Below are positions 27,600 through 38,678 of a stretch of 64,000 bases of DNA, piece by piece; position 1 is the first letter of the stretch; each line of letters starts with the position of its first letter. Made by a program: the position numbers and the translations under genes. The notes under the pieces are model-generated. The model ran no database searches and had not been told where the DNA came from. It saw only the letters and a list, made by a program, of their open reading frames with translations. Source of the DNA: Cricetomys ansorgei (taxonomy: Eukaryota; Chordata; Mammalia; Rodentia; Nesomyidae); the NCBI GenBank assembly GCA_026225945.1, contig JAMJFZ010000289.1, positions 923,001 to 987,000 of the forward strand. Reading direction: 5' to 3'.

Positions 27600-30110
27600 C
27601 CTTTGCATTGACAAAAATCTGGCATTGCTATGATACTACTGATACCCTGTGTTTTAAGGGAAAATAGTTATGAAGGGATGGCGTATGCCTGAATAGATTT
27701 CTCCCACAAGGCTGCCATCCTGCATTTCCCCTTCCATCTCTTGATTGTCCTGTTTAGCTCACATACCTAACCCCATCTGGGCAGTGCCTCTCGCCTTTTG
27801 TTGGTTTGAGACTAGGGCTTTCAGGAAAGAATGGGGCTCTGCCTAGCTTCAGAGAGCACCTCGCGCCTTTCCAGCTTCCTCCAAAGACTCAGAGATTTCT
27901 CTCACAGGCAGCAGGGGGGCCCTTTTGAGTGGCCGGCTTTCTTGACTGTGGAAATATCATTGGCACGAGGAGATGTTTCACTTAGGTGTCTTCATAAGGG
28001 GCTTTAGGGCTGCAGAAGAAATGTGTCTTCCCCAAAATCACGATCGTGTTATAAAGCAGACTTAGAGAATTACTCGAACCTGGCTGCTGTGGCACTCGCT
28101 CTCTCTCTCTCTGTCTCTCTCTGTGTCCTCTCTCTCTCTCTCCTACTTGGGTCCATAAAGTGGATTTAGGTTCTTGGGTGAACCCACCTCGGCTCAGGCT
28201 TGTTTCTTCGTGACAGTTGATATGGAGTCCACCAATAGTTTGTAAATGCTCCTTTTTTTACAACAGCTTCCTGTGGTATCTAGAGGTCTCCTCAAGACCT
28301 ACCTGCAGTCGGCTCTTTCAATGGACAGACTAAATGCCGGTGTCAACTGAAGACCAGCAGAGACCACACCCTTCCTCTGAAAGGAACACGATATGCATTT
28401 ATGTTCTTAGGATTAGATTGTAACCTGTCACATCCAGAACTTCAGAACCGATGAGAAAGGTGATTCTCCCTATCCGTAGTTGTAAGAGATGGTCTGGAGA
28501 CGACCTCTTCTCTCATTTCAGGGCTTCTTCCACAGGAGGCCTCTTGTCGGTCAGAATATTTGCATGTTCCATCAACAGGGATGGACAAAGAGCAAAAGGA
28601 AATTCTCCGGGAATGGTTTGTAATTGGAATGTGTAAGTACCAAAATTTGGACCCAGAAGAGGGGAGGTTAAGACGAAAGGAAAATTAAAAGTGACTGACT
28701 GACATCCCCATAGCTAATACAACCAGGAACCTGTGCCCCTGGGTGTCTAACCTGCTTAAGACAGAAGCCAAATTTTAATCATTTTAGTCATTTTCCAGGA
28801 TCGATCCCGATTTTTTTATCCACAAAGTAAGTCTTCTACAAATGTCTGGCCAACAGAAATTGTTCCAACTGTATCCAATAGCTAGTAATTCCAGAACCAG
28901 GTAAGCTGAGACCCCAGGTAGAATCCCGGGATTAGTGGGCGTGCTAGACCCTGTGTGACTTACAGCAGCAAAATTTAAGCCACTGAACAGTGAAGGTAAA
29001 AAGGAACCAGGAAATGTATCCTAGTTGGCTTTCACACCATATTTATTACCAGAGGACCTTATGATTGCTCTGGGAAACACATCGCATTGGATGACTGAGG
29101 AGAGCTAAGAAATTCAAGTATTGGGTAAGATTTTTTTTTTTTAAAGTGTTTAAAACAAACGGTGAATATCAATGTTCTTGTGGTATGGATCCGCAGCCTT
29201 TTAGTGAATACCAGGAAAGGTTCCGTGGCCATCTGGAAACAAGTAAAGTTTATGAATTTTAGAATTTCTAGCAAAAAACGATAATCCATTTAAAACGTAG
29301 TTTAATAAATAACTTGGGCAAAGCTTTGCCTCCTGGTACTCAGCAGGCTATCAGGAACACAAATGCCTGGAAGGACATCTCAGCAGGGAGCTTGTGGGAA
29401 GAAAGCTGCAGGCTAAACAGAGAGGGCACATTCCGGCTTACCTCTGCAAGCAAAGGAAAGGCAGGTGGTGAGGTGACTAAATTAATTGGGGGAGAAGATA
29501 AGTAAATGTGTCCTTTCCCAGTTGGAATGCTATTGGGTTGGTGTTTTGGGTGGATAGAGCTGAATTCCGAGCTTTCCTTTTATTGACATGTTTCTCGTGG
29601 CCAGGGCTAATTTCTTGTACCCTAAGCTAATATGCCACTTTCCCCTCCTTGATCCCTGAAGGCTCGTGCTTGTCTCAGCCTTTATTGAGCCTTGTCACCA
29701 GTTACTTAGAATTAAGGCAGAAGATGTGGGTTCAGTCAGTAAGGACCGCCCCGCCCCCCACCTCCAGCTTCATCCCCCAATAGATCAACCCTGGTTTCAT
29801 AGTCCACATTCTCAAGCCTAACTCAGTTAAGGAAAGAAAAAAAAAATAATGAAGTGTCTTGAGGGACACGTTATCCTCCTTGATGGATGAGCTGTCAGCT
29901 TACACGACTTGGGATCCTGCGAAGAAATTGGTAAACAACTGGAAGAGTTTACTGATCTCTGGCCAGTTGTGAAATTTGGCACTCAGTGTTCGTTTCTTAA
30001 TGTGAAAGGATTAACTCTAGAACTGTGAGTCTCCACATGTGGATAAGAAAAATGTATTCCCTTAACTGGGCTGTGACCCACAGCTTCAGTCCACGTGTAG
30101 ATACAAAGAA
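27600..30110. other. Intergenic upstream of Cer1
   Basis: Holds a (CT)n run at 28097-28143 and a short T run at 29130-29142. Otherwise unique-looking sequence with no recognised gene. Confidence 0.5.
28097..28143. repeat. (CT)n run
   Basis: CTCTCTCTCTCTCTGTCTCTC with a TGTGTC interruption. Confidence 0.9.
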
Positions 30111-30114
30111 GGCA

Positions 30115-30335
30115 GCATCTCTAGTGAACTCTCTCTATCCCCCTCTCTTGAACTCTCTTTCTCTTCCCCTTTCTCCCTCTCTCTCTCTTCAACTCTGTCT
30201 CTCCAACTGTCTCTGTCTGTCTGTTTCTCTTTCCTTCCCTCCCTCCCTCTTTCTGTCTCTTTCTCTCCCTCCCACTCTCTGTCTCTCTCATCTTCCCTCC
30301 CTCCCTCCTTCCTTCTCCCTTCCTTCGTGTCCCCC
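30115..30335. repeat. Polypyrimidine (CT-rich) tract
   Basis: About 220 nt that are almost all C and T on the + strand (CTCTCTCT, TCTCTTCCCC, CCTCCCTCCCTC), directly followed by the CA tract. The purine/pyrimidine strand bias could allow triplex (H-DNA) structure. Confidence 0.92.
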
Positions 30336-30411
30336 CCACGTACACATACACACACACACATACACACACACACATGTACACACACACACACACATGTACA
30401 CACACACACAT

Positions 30412-30448
<37 letters not shown>

Positions 30449-30600
30449 CACACACACACACACGCACACACACATGTACACACACACACACATGTACACA
30501 CACACACACGCACACACACACACATGTACACACACACACACACACACATGTACACACACACACACACACACACGCACACACACACACACACGCACACACG
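30336..30600. repeat. (CA)n tract with regular TGTACA insertions
   Basis: About 260 bp of alternating purine/pyrimidine sequence. CA runs are broken by ATGTACAC at least seven times and by single CACG units. It ends ~470 bp before the Cer1 start codon and is a strong Z-DNA candidate. Confidence 0.95.
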
Positions 30601-30902
30601 AAGGCCAGGGCTTTTGTTTAACACGTCCTTTTTGTTAGTCTGAGATGCCTCTGTAGTAAACATAGGCCACATCTCAATGCAGATGGGCAGCAAATGTTAG
30701 CTGGCTCTACTTCTTCTTCTAATGACAATGATGAGGTATTCAGACAAAGAGCAAGTTGTTTTTGCTGGTACAGCCACTCAAAAGTCTCAGACAACAGCTA
30801 AACCACCAGCTAATTACCCCCTGGGTCTCAGGCTTTCACTGGGGCCTCCAAAAGTACACAGAGCCAGAGTGAAGGCAGGACACCATTAGCACCTCATAAT
30901 GT

Positions 30903-30927
30903 AAGCAAACACTGAATGTGTTTGCTT
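30903..30927. promoter_or_regulatory. Inverted repeat of forkhead motifs
   Basis: AAGCAAACAC (30903-30912), spacer TGAAT, GTGTTTGCTT (30918-30927). The arms are perfect reverse complements and each contains the forkhead core GCAAACA. Located 144-168 bp before the Cer1 ATG. Confidence 0.75.
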
Positions 30928-30973
30928 TGCCTGCCTGCTGACCACCTGCCTTTCCATTCTCCCAGTCAGGTAG

Positions 30974-30980
30974 CATATAT
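30974..30980 (+). promoter_or_regulatory. Cer1: TATA-like box of Cer1
   Basis: CATATAT in a GC-balanced context ~95 bp upstream of the ATG; consistent with a TATA-type tissue-specific promoter. No CpG island is present here. Confidence 0.45.
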
Positions 30981-31070
30981 GGGGTGTCCTGGCTGCTGTC
31001 CTGCAGAGTGAACCTCTCCCTTGGGCCCGGCCATCTGCGAATCTAGTCTCAGTCTCTGGGCCCTGGGAGC

Positions 31071-31577
31071 ATGCCTCTTCTCTTACTTCAGCTGCTTGTG
31101 CTCTTGCCTCTGGGGAAGGCAGGCCCATGTATGGATGACTGCCAGAATCAGAGATCTTTCTCCTTTGTGCTGTTAGGAAGGGATCGCAGAGAGCTCCACA
31201 CGACCAACCATGAGGAGGCAGAAGAGAAGCCAGATCTGTTTGTGTCGGTACCACAACTTATAGGCACTGGCCTGGCTGGGGAAGGCCAGAGGCAGAGAGA
31301 GAAGATGCTGTCCAGGCTTGGAAGGCTCTGGAAGAAGCCGGAGAGAGAACTTCACCGCACTAGGGATGTGGAAAGTGATCATGTCCCATCAGGGATCCAG
31401 GCCCTCCCTCAGCCAACAGATGGGAGGAAAATGGAGAGATCACCTCTTCAGGAGGAAGCCAAGAAATTCTGGCATCGCTTCATATTCAGAAAGGGCCCAG
31501 CCTCCCAGGGGATCATCTTGCCCATCAAGAGCCATGAAGTACACTGGGAGACCTGCAGGACAGTGCCCTTCAACCAG
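31071..31577 (+). CDS. Cer1: Cer1 coding exon 1 (residues 1-169)
   Basis: Encodes the signal peptide (LLLLQLLVLLPLG), a cysteine pair CMDDC shortly after it, the conserved NHEEAEEKPDLFV and GEGQRQREKMLSRLGR segments, and the start of the cystine knot (HEVHWETCRTVPFNQ). Donor CAG|GTACGC. Confidence 0.97.
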
Positions 31578-33539
31578 GTACGCATTCTAGGTGAGGGGGG
31601 GGTACGAGCAGAATCTGCAAGAGTTGGGACAGCTAGGACAAATGGAGAGCTGGGGGGAACTCTCTTGTCACCAGAGACTGCACCTTGCCTAATTCCAGAT
31701 TTGGTCTTTGGGTATTCGTTGTGAGATTTGGCAGAATGAGGTCACATTTTCCTCATTTCTCACTTCTCCCTTGTTGCTTGGCTGGAAATTCCAAATGCAG
31801 GCACGCTGGCACGGTCATTATCGGTCAGTATTGAAAGCACAAAGCCTTGTTGCCGGTGTACATTTTTTTTATTGGGTGTTATCCATACAGAAAAGAAAGG
31901 CTATGCCCTCAGTTAGGAAACTGGGAGTTTAGAGCACCTGCCAGAACTGCCTTGCAGCGTGTCTCCATGTGCATGCACATAGATCAAACCGGAGGTGAGG
32001 TGCGATATACCGGACCTCTCCGCGGATCCCCCTCCATTGAGTGTGGCCCTCACGCCTTACTACTTCACAGGTTCACAAAAGCGTTCTTTAATAGTTGCTT
32101 AAACTATCTGATGTTCAAAATGTTCCTGCAGAAACTCTAATGCTGAGATTCTCACTATCATTTCTTGGCATTGTGATAGCCAAACATAATTTACAGTGTA
32201 ATTTATGTTTCTCATAGTTTTTTTTTTTTTTTTTTTTTTTGTAATAATCTTAAAGTGAAATCACATCTCTTTCCTTAGCCTGCCTCTTGACTTGTGCTGG
32301 CTAATTTAGAGTGACCACGACCAGTTCTGCACTCTTAAGATCAAGGGACGGTCTACTATTCTGCTCCCCCGCCCCCCAGTCCTGGCAACCCCCTATAGTC
32401 CAAATGCTAAATTAAACTAGAGAAGATGCATCAAGAAGACGCTGAACCAGAAGCAGTGCAGGAGAGACTAGAATTTTACAGTCTAGTAACACTGCCCAAT
32501 TAAGCAGGCAGTATTCTAAAGCAATCGACTGTGTAGCCATGAGAAGTCGGTCATCGAGTAATAATGTCTGCTTTGCTGGTCCGTGCCCAATTAGAAAATT
32601 GCTCCTAAGACTTGGGCAATCAAGTTTCCTTTGAAATTCTTACTTTTTAATTCTATTGCCAATTAAATTAAAATTAAGGAGCTTGACTCAGATATTTTGA
32701 AAGACACATAAAAAAAAGGGCATGTGGGGTTACGAGAAAACAGCAAAGGCAGCGTAGCACAGGTGTGTACAGTGTAATTCCATTGCTTCATAGAGTTGAA
32801 TGATTTACAGCCCGAGTAAAACAGGGCAGGATTAAACTCATGGTGTCTGGCCTAGGCTATGATCAATTGCCCAACATTTATTGAGAAGGTGCTTGCGCAC
32901 CATGGGAACAGACAGGTAAGCTACGGTGGTTAGGTAAGAAAGATACCATATGGCTTTTTGATTCCATTTGGTTATATCCAGCTAGATGAAAATTCTTTAA
33001 CATATAATGAGAATTATTTTCAGGTTAACTTAAGGGTTTTTAGAGGCTAGCTGATGAGTTACCCTATAAAGGAAGCTTTGTTGAGGCATCCTTGCCCCTA
33101 ATGGGCCCCGTCTTTTGGATAGCACAGAAAGCATCCCCGAGTGAAGAGTTCGGTGCACTTTAATCACCCTTCTGTGTCATGAAGGGTCCAGAGTGCCTTG
33201 AAATGATCTCATCCGTTTCCCTTTCAGACAATTGCCCACGAGGACTGTGAAAACGTTGTTGTTCAGAACAACCTTTGCTTTGGGAAATGCGGGTCCATTC
33301 ATTTTCCTGGAGCTGTGACGTACCCCCACAGCTTCTGCTCCCACTGCTCGCCCACAAAGTTCGTCACTATGCATTTGAGGCTGAACTGCACCCGCCCAAC
33401 CCCGGTGGTCAAGATGGTGATGCGGGTGGAAGAATGTCAGTGCACAGCGAAGACAGAGCACGGAAGAGGGACGCTTCCTCCAGACTGGCTCCCGGATCCC
33501 TTTATCCCTGAACTCTCAGCTTCAAAAGCAACCCCGTGA
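31071..33539 (+). CDS. Cer1: Cer1 (Cerberus), complete coding region, 2 exons
   Basis: Cerberus is a secreted DAN-family antagonist that binds Nodal and BMP ligands in the anterior visceral endoderm (known). Exons 31071-31577 and 33228-33539 join in phase 0 (CAG|GTACGC...TTTCAG|ACA) to give 272 aa, the length I recall for mouse Cer1. The start ATG has A at -3 and begins a hydrophobic signal peptide (about residues 1-17). A basic, probably cleaved, pro-region follows. The C-terminal cystine knot spans about residues 162-241 with nine cysteines: 162, 176, 186, 190, 206, 209, 223, 239 and 241. The LCFGKCG motif is at 185-191 and ECQC at 238-241. Possible N-glycosylation sites are N168 (NQT) and N222 (NCT). 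The two-exon structure is typical of the family. Confidence 0.97.
31578..33227 (+). other. Cer1: Cer1 intron
   Basis: A 1,650-nt GT-AG intron. It holds a T run (about 22 nt, 32219-32241) and an AT-rich block at 32580-32690 with several AATTA/TAATT homeodomain-type cores. No SINE recognised. Confidence 0.8.
33228..33539 (+). CDS. Cer1: Cer1 coding exon 2 (residues 170-272, stop)
   Basis: Starts TIAHEDCENVVVQNNLCFGK and carries most of the cystine knot, followed by a Pro-rich tail ending ELSASKATP and TGA at 33537-33539. Confidence 0.97.
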   Translation, partial: TIAHEDCENVVVQNNLCFGKCGSIHFPGAVTYPHSFCSHCSPTKFVTMHLRLNCTRPTPVVKMVMRVEECQCTAKTEHGRGTLPPDWLPDPFIPELSASKATP

Positions 33540-34200
33540 TTACCTTGGGAAAAAAAACCTCAACGGAAAAAGCGAGGGTTGCTCAATCTGGAGAGGTTAA
33601 ATTGTTACGTAAATCTCAAAGGGAAAATGATTCCCTCTCCCTCTCCGTTTCCTTCTCCTCCCCCTCCCCCTCTATTTCGTTTGTATGTAAAAAGGGTCTT
33701 ATGTATTCCAGGCTGGCCTCGAACTTGCTATGTAGCTAAGAATGACTTTGAACTCCTGATCTACTTCCTGAGTGCTGGGATTACAGGCATTTACCATACC
33801 ACTTAGCTCTAAGTGAGAGGGATTTTAAAGGATTTTGTCTACTTTTTTATTGCATACTTTTTTTTTTTTAACAAAGCTGCCTTTGAGACTCAGGAAATAT
33901 TTTGATTCTATTGAATGGTTCATGCTACATATCTGGGAAGTAGCTTGCTTGGCAGCCCCCCCCCCTTTTCTTTCCTTTTTATATGCCCCCCCCATGAAGT
34001 TTCTACTGTTGGTTATCTGACTTTGAAGAAGGAATGCTGACGCTACTCTTAGCGGTTCACACACATAGGGGGCTCAGGCACTAACCAAACCATTTCCTGG
34101 AGTATGAGGAAAATTCATGAATAGTATTAGCGTCAAAGGCCACTCATAGGAGTCACTATGAAACTCAGTAGGTTTAAATACTTTATTAAATGTATTAAAT
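33540..34200 (+). other. Cer1: Cer1 3'UTR candidate region
   Basis: No AATAAA is close to the stop. Two ATTAAA variants at 34185-34190 and 34194-34199 are the nearest plausible poly(A) signals. A reverse B1 lies within this interval, so the 3' end is uncertain. Confidence 0.35.
33683..33813 (-). mobile_element. B1 SINE just after Cer1
   Basis: AAGGGTCTTATGTATTCCAGGCTGGCCTCG...CTTCCTGAGTGCTGGGATTACAGGC is a reverse B1 about 145 bp beyond the Cer1 stop (quoted in parts). Confidence 0.9.
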
Positions 34201-34683
34201 TAAATATATAGCAAGTCATTTTAAATGGCAATGATTTGTAGATACTAGCTATACATCTACATATACTTTTACTCACATGGCTTCGAATCTGGTAGCAGGT
34301 TGGGTTTCTGAGGGGGGCTTTTTACTGTTGTATAAGAGTATATGTGACAAATTCAACTTAACGGATACTTCAGTGTCAAGTTCTGAACATGATCTGAATG
34401 TTGTAATATTAAATTTTAGTCTGTGAAGAATTCTTGGAAATGCTGTGCCACGTATATATCTTGTATTGGTCTTTCAGAAGAATTTCTGAGACGATGTCAC
34501 GGACTTATGGCGCTGGCCATGGGCTTCTGAATTCGCAGCCAGTCTCCGTTGAAGTCATTCGTTCACTCTCTCTTAACAACTGTATTTAACTGGGTGCAGA
34601 TGTTATATAGCATTGGCTTTCCACAGCCATATTATTTTTAATAGTAGTTTTTCTAATGTTTATTTAGAAATTCCTTGATTTGG

Positions 34684-34685
<2 letters not shown>

Positions 34686-34733
<48 letters not shown>
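34686..34733. repeat. (CA)n microsatellite
   Basis: About 23 uninterrupted CA units. Confidence 0.97.
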
Positions 34734-34739
34734 AGAGAG

Positions 34740-36180
34740 TAATGACTAATTACTGTTTATAAAGAAATTAATTTTGTATTTTAATTCTATTCCTTTTAAA
34801 TCACCATCTAACATGGTGCTCTGAAGAAGCAAATGCGTTTATAGTTAGTGTGTATTATGCAACACATCAATGTAATAGAATATGAGCTAAGGAGATGCAC
34901 ATGTGACATTTACAGCAGAATATATTATACCCTTTGGTGGTCAAAGACAGCCTAATTGGCCAAGATGTGGTCATAAGGATAAAATTGTTAAGCATTAATG
35001 ATATCCCAGCTGGTCAATATATATTGGTGCCAAAAGCTATTGAGCATCTGTCTAGCGTGTGACTGCCTAACCCTGATTATGTAAACCCATCTCTGCCAAT
35101 TGGGGTCTCCTTCTCTCCCTTACACCCTCACCAATGCCTTTTATCTATACTTGCAAATAGACTCTCGAGCCCAAGCTCCAAACAACTTGTAGTTTTATTC
35201 AAACTCTGGTCTTCTCGCCCCTCTCATGTAAACTCCAGAGGAACCACCAGATAGAGGGGTTAGGGCTTACATTCATAGAATGATTCGTGTGAATCTCATA
35301 AAAGTGCCCATTCACAAATGCTTTTACTTAAAGGGAAAAGCAGTGTCCAATATCCAATGAGTCCAGTGATTCAATGTATAAAACACAGGAGCTTAGGAAG
35401 CTGATGAGAGGAAGTGCGCAAAGAGTGTATCCTTCAGGCACCAGATGCGTATTTGAAAGGCAATGCCATCTACTCCTCTCAACAATCATATGCAGCAGAT
35501 TCACCTATTCTATCAGGAAGGAGAGTCAGCCATGCAAGTTTAAGCAACTTGTCTAAACTCTCACGGACTATAACATCCTTTCTTTTTATACACTCGAGAG
35601 TCTAGACTGACTTGTGACTGTATTTGAATATTTTTGTAGACTAGTTTATGGTAAAAGATGACAAGACAGCCCTCCTTCTGTGAGGCCCTGCCCCAGATAT
35701 GTTTGCTTTGCTTGCATAGCTAAGGGACGACATTAAACATGGAAGCCTTCTGTTGTGTCACTGACCGATGTTCTACATGGGTCATCCCGGAAAAGCTAGA
35801 ACCCAGGACCTAGCCAGCTTCTCAGTGACACAAGCCTGACTCGGGTCTTCTGCTCCATCTACTTGACATTCCGAGTAGAGTTTCGATTTGTATTAAAACA
35901 TTTGCTCATTCCTTCTTAATCATGTTAGCTTCAGGTTTGTCTCATGGATCTCTTATTATAGATATCTAACGTAGCTGTTCTATCTGAGCAGGGCCCTGGA
36001 ACTGGTTCTCTGTCAAATATTGCTATGACTTGATTGACTCTCACTACAAATGTCTCCCTAAATCTTGGCTTTATTTTCCATAGATATATGAATATAAAAC
36101 TATAAAAAACATATACATATATATGAGAGGAATATAAATGATGCATGCATGTATGCATGTACGTATTATGTATGGTTTGG
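34740..36180. other. Intergenic, no gene seen
   Basis: AT-rich; a possible MIR remnant at 35460-35560 and ATGCATGTATGCATG-rich sequence at 36140-36170. No gene evidence. Confidence 0.45.
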
Positions 36181-36183
36181 AAC

Positions 36184-36430
36184 TGGGAAAATAGCTCAGT
36201 CAGTAAAGTGCTTTTCATACACTCTTGGAGACTTGATTGAGTTCATGTCCCCAGTTCCCATGTGAAAGCTAAGTGGTTGCACACATTTGTAAACCCAGCC
36301 CGTGAGTGTGCGTGCGTGCGCATGTGTGTGCACGCAGAGAAATCCATGATCTCCAGGTTCAGTCAGAAATCCTGTCAGAGAGATGGAAGACACCCAACAT
36401 TGACCTCTGCCTTCCCCACCACACATGCAC
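36184..36430 (+). mobile_element. B4-family SINE
   Basis: A tRNA-like head (GGGAAAATAGCTCAGTCAGTAAAGTGC...TTGAGTTCATGTCCCCAG) is followed by divergent B1-like sequence and a CCTCTGCCTTCCCCACCACACATGCAC tail (quoted in parts). An internal GTGCGTGCGTGCGCATGTGTGTG expansion lies at 36305-36330. Confidence 0.6.
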
Positions 36431-37194
36431 ATTCACAGGAACAGGTACTATTAACTTTTGATCTCCTCTGGTGTCTTGCCGGTCTTGTACACACATTGCT
36501 CAGTAGCACATAGTGTGTATGCTTTATTCCGCAGAGGCTCCCCAGGTACACACACGATGCGTACTAGCTTAAGTGCACGCTGAACAGAATCCCGGCTCTT
36601 GCAGAGCTTCCATGCCTGTGCTGGGATGGGCAAAGAACTTGAAAATCAAACAAGTGAAAGTGAAGAATGAGCTGACTAGAAGCTGTGTGCAGAGTTGCAT
36701 GCTAGAGACAGATTGCTTTGATTGAGTGGTCTCTGCAAGCAGTGGTGTTAAAGCTGTGCCCTTTGAACGGCCAGCTTGATATTCTCCTGCAATGGTCTAC
36801 AGCAGTTTCTTCTCTGCACGTTGCTTCTCTTCTCTTCTCTTTCTTCTCTGTATCCAGCCTTGTTTCTCCCATATCCTTTAGAGATTTTTTTCCCCCTAAA
36901 TGTTTGCTCAGCATTCTAGAAAGCTGACGTGCAATATTCCCTACAGAGAGTAGCTAACTGAGCTTTGAGATTTTACCTTCCCAGTGTGCACTTGTTTTTG
37001 GCACCTGTTGACACAGTTCTATTTTGTTTTTCACACATAACACATTTGTCACTGGTTCGCTTCGCCTCTACTTCACATTCTTCCAGGACCTGCACATTTG
37101 ATGGGAGCTGACACTTTCTGGAATAATCACCTTGTCTGAGACAAAGAAAGGAAACAACGGGACATTTATTCTTGACGATTGTTGTAGAAGTAAC

Positions 37195-37385
37195 ACAAAT
37201 GACCCGAGTGCTGGGATTAAAGGCATGCACCGCCACTGCCCAGCAGACATCATTGTTTTTAATAAAGGATCTCATCCAGCCCAGGCTGGCCTACAACTAG
37301 CCGTGGAGCTGAGGATGATCTAGGACTTCTGAACCTCCTACCTCATTCTCCCAAGTGCCAAGGTATTGGCCATAACAACCAGTTT
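37195..37385 (-). mobile_element. Two adjacent B1 fragments
   Basis: 37198-37243 holds CGAGTGCTGGGATTAAAGGCATGCACCGCC; 37255-37382 holds GATCTCATCCAGCCCAGGCTGGCC...CCCAAGTGCCAAGG. Both are reverse B1 pieces, in tandem or split by an insertion. Confidence 0.8.
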
Positions 37386-37847
37386 CTGGCGTTTGGAATT
37401 ATTAACCTCCACCAAGCCTCCACTACGACTTTCTTTGACCTGTTCATTGAATTCCCAATTAAGAATGTCATTCAAACCCTGATTTTTTAGGGGATTTATT
37501 CAATGGGAGACACTACCCTAAGAACTTGAGGCTTTTTAAAGGTATTTGAAGATAATCAGGACACACCCTTTCACTTCAGTCCTCTCAGTGTTCAGCAATG
37601 AGGATCTATGCTGCAGATAAGGCAGTGACTACTGTAGGTACAGTAAGAGCTTCTAATCACTGGGACTTTACTATCTGTTTGGATGCTTGCTTTAAATCCT
37701 TTTTGGAGGAGACATTTCCAGTTGCGTGAATGCGTGCTGTTGAGAACAGAATCGAGGGCATCAGTCATGGTGGGACAGCTTTCTACCCAACCCTTACATA
37801 TAGTTTTATTTGGACACAGAATTAAGGACACCATTCACTAACCTGGG

Positions 37848-38050
37848 CTGGAGAGGTTGCTCAGAGGTTAAGAGTACTGAGAGCTCTTCCAGAGGACCGG
37901 AGTTCGATTCCCAGCACTCGTGTGGTAACTCCAGTCCTAGGAGCTGCAGTGTCCTCCTCTGGCTTCCAAGGGCACTGCTGACAGATGGTACACAGACACA
38001 CATGCAGACAAAATGCCGTACACATAAAATGAAAATAAAGGAAAAAATTA
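37848..38050 (+). mobile_element. B2 SINE
   Basis: GGGCTGGAGAGGTTGCTCAG, CTCTTCCAGAGGACCGGAGTTCGATTCCC, GTCCTCCTCTGGCTTCC in order, with an AAAATGAAAATAAAGG tail. Well preserved (quoted in parts). Confidence 0.94.
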
Positions 38051-38249
38051 AGGATTTCATTTATTCGGTTTCCAGTGTTTACGTGTGTCTGTGATGAACA
38101 GTGCAAAGACTATGAATAAATAGACACATGATTATCTTGGACGTAATCCCAGGCCTTAGACGTCTACAGTGCATGAGCAAGTAAATACATGCTGTTGCTT
38201 CCCATTCTTTCTTTTACAAAGCATACTGTGCTGATTCTTCCAAAATCTC

Positions 38250-38512
38250 ACCCCCAAACTACAAAACTGCTTTCCCAGGGAAGCTTTCCACAATCCTGGA
38301 CAAGTTGGCTTCATCATGTCTCCACGATGGTGCATGTCTTCCCATCATATTTCATCTCAGATCATAATTATACTTTTGTTTGTATCATTAACTGAATTCT
38401 AAGCTCCATGAGGACAGAGACTATAGAGGGGTGTCTTTCCCCATTGTAGTCAGTGCCTAGGAGAATCTAGCACAGAGTAGGTAGGAGCTTGATAGACAGG
38501 GGTGTGTTTAAA
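38250..38512 (+). mobile_element. L2 3' fragment
   Basis: CTAAGCTCCATGAGGACAGAG, CAGTGCCTAGGAGAATCTAGCACAGAGTAGG match the conserved L2 3' end pattern (CTCCATGAGGGCAGGGA...GCCTGGCACATAGTAGG). Confidence 0.75.
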
Positions 38513-38579
38513 ACAAAAGGTGCGATATTAATATAAGTCACACACCAGTGAACATACATAATGTGTTAAGAACAGTACC

Positions 38580-38632
38580 AAGCCTTCTCTTTCTCTCTCT
38601 GTCTCTCTCTTTCTCTCTCTCTCTGTGTATGT

Positions 38633-38678
<46 letters not shown>
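38580..38678. repeat. (CT)n(TG)n compound microsatellite
   Basis: CT-rich 38583-38624, then TG repeats 38630-38676. Confidence 0.95.

Larger units (their letters stand above)
30650..31070 (+). promoter_or_regulatory. Cer1: Cer1 proximal promoter and 5'UTR
   Basis: The TATA-like CATATAT lies at 30974-30980, ~91-97 bp before the ATG, which would allow a short 5'UTR of roughly 60-70 nt. Upstream are GTAAACA (30656-30662), a homeodomain-type TAATTA (30811-30816), CAGAC boxes of SMAD type near 30741-30746 and 30789-30794, and a perfect inverted repeat of forkhead motifs (30903-30927). Cer1 is known to be controlled by Nodal/SMAD, FOX and homeodomain factors in anterior endoderm. Assigning these particular sites is inference. 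Confidence 0.55.

Noticed and set aside
30025..30693. ORFs of up to 198 codons through the CT/CA tract
   Set aside because: They encode only Thr-His/Cys-Val dipeptide runs produced by the dinucleotide repeat in every frame.
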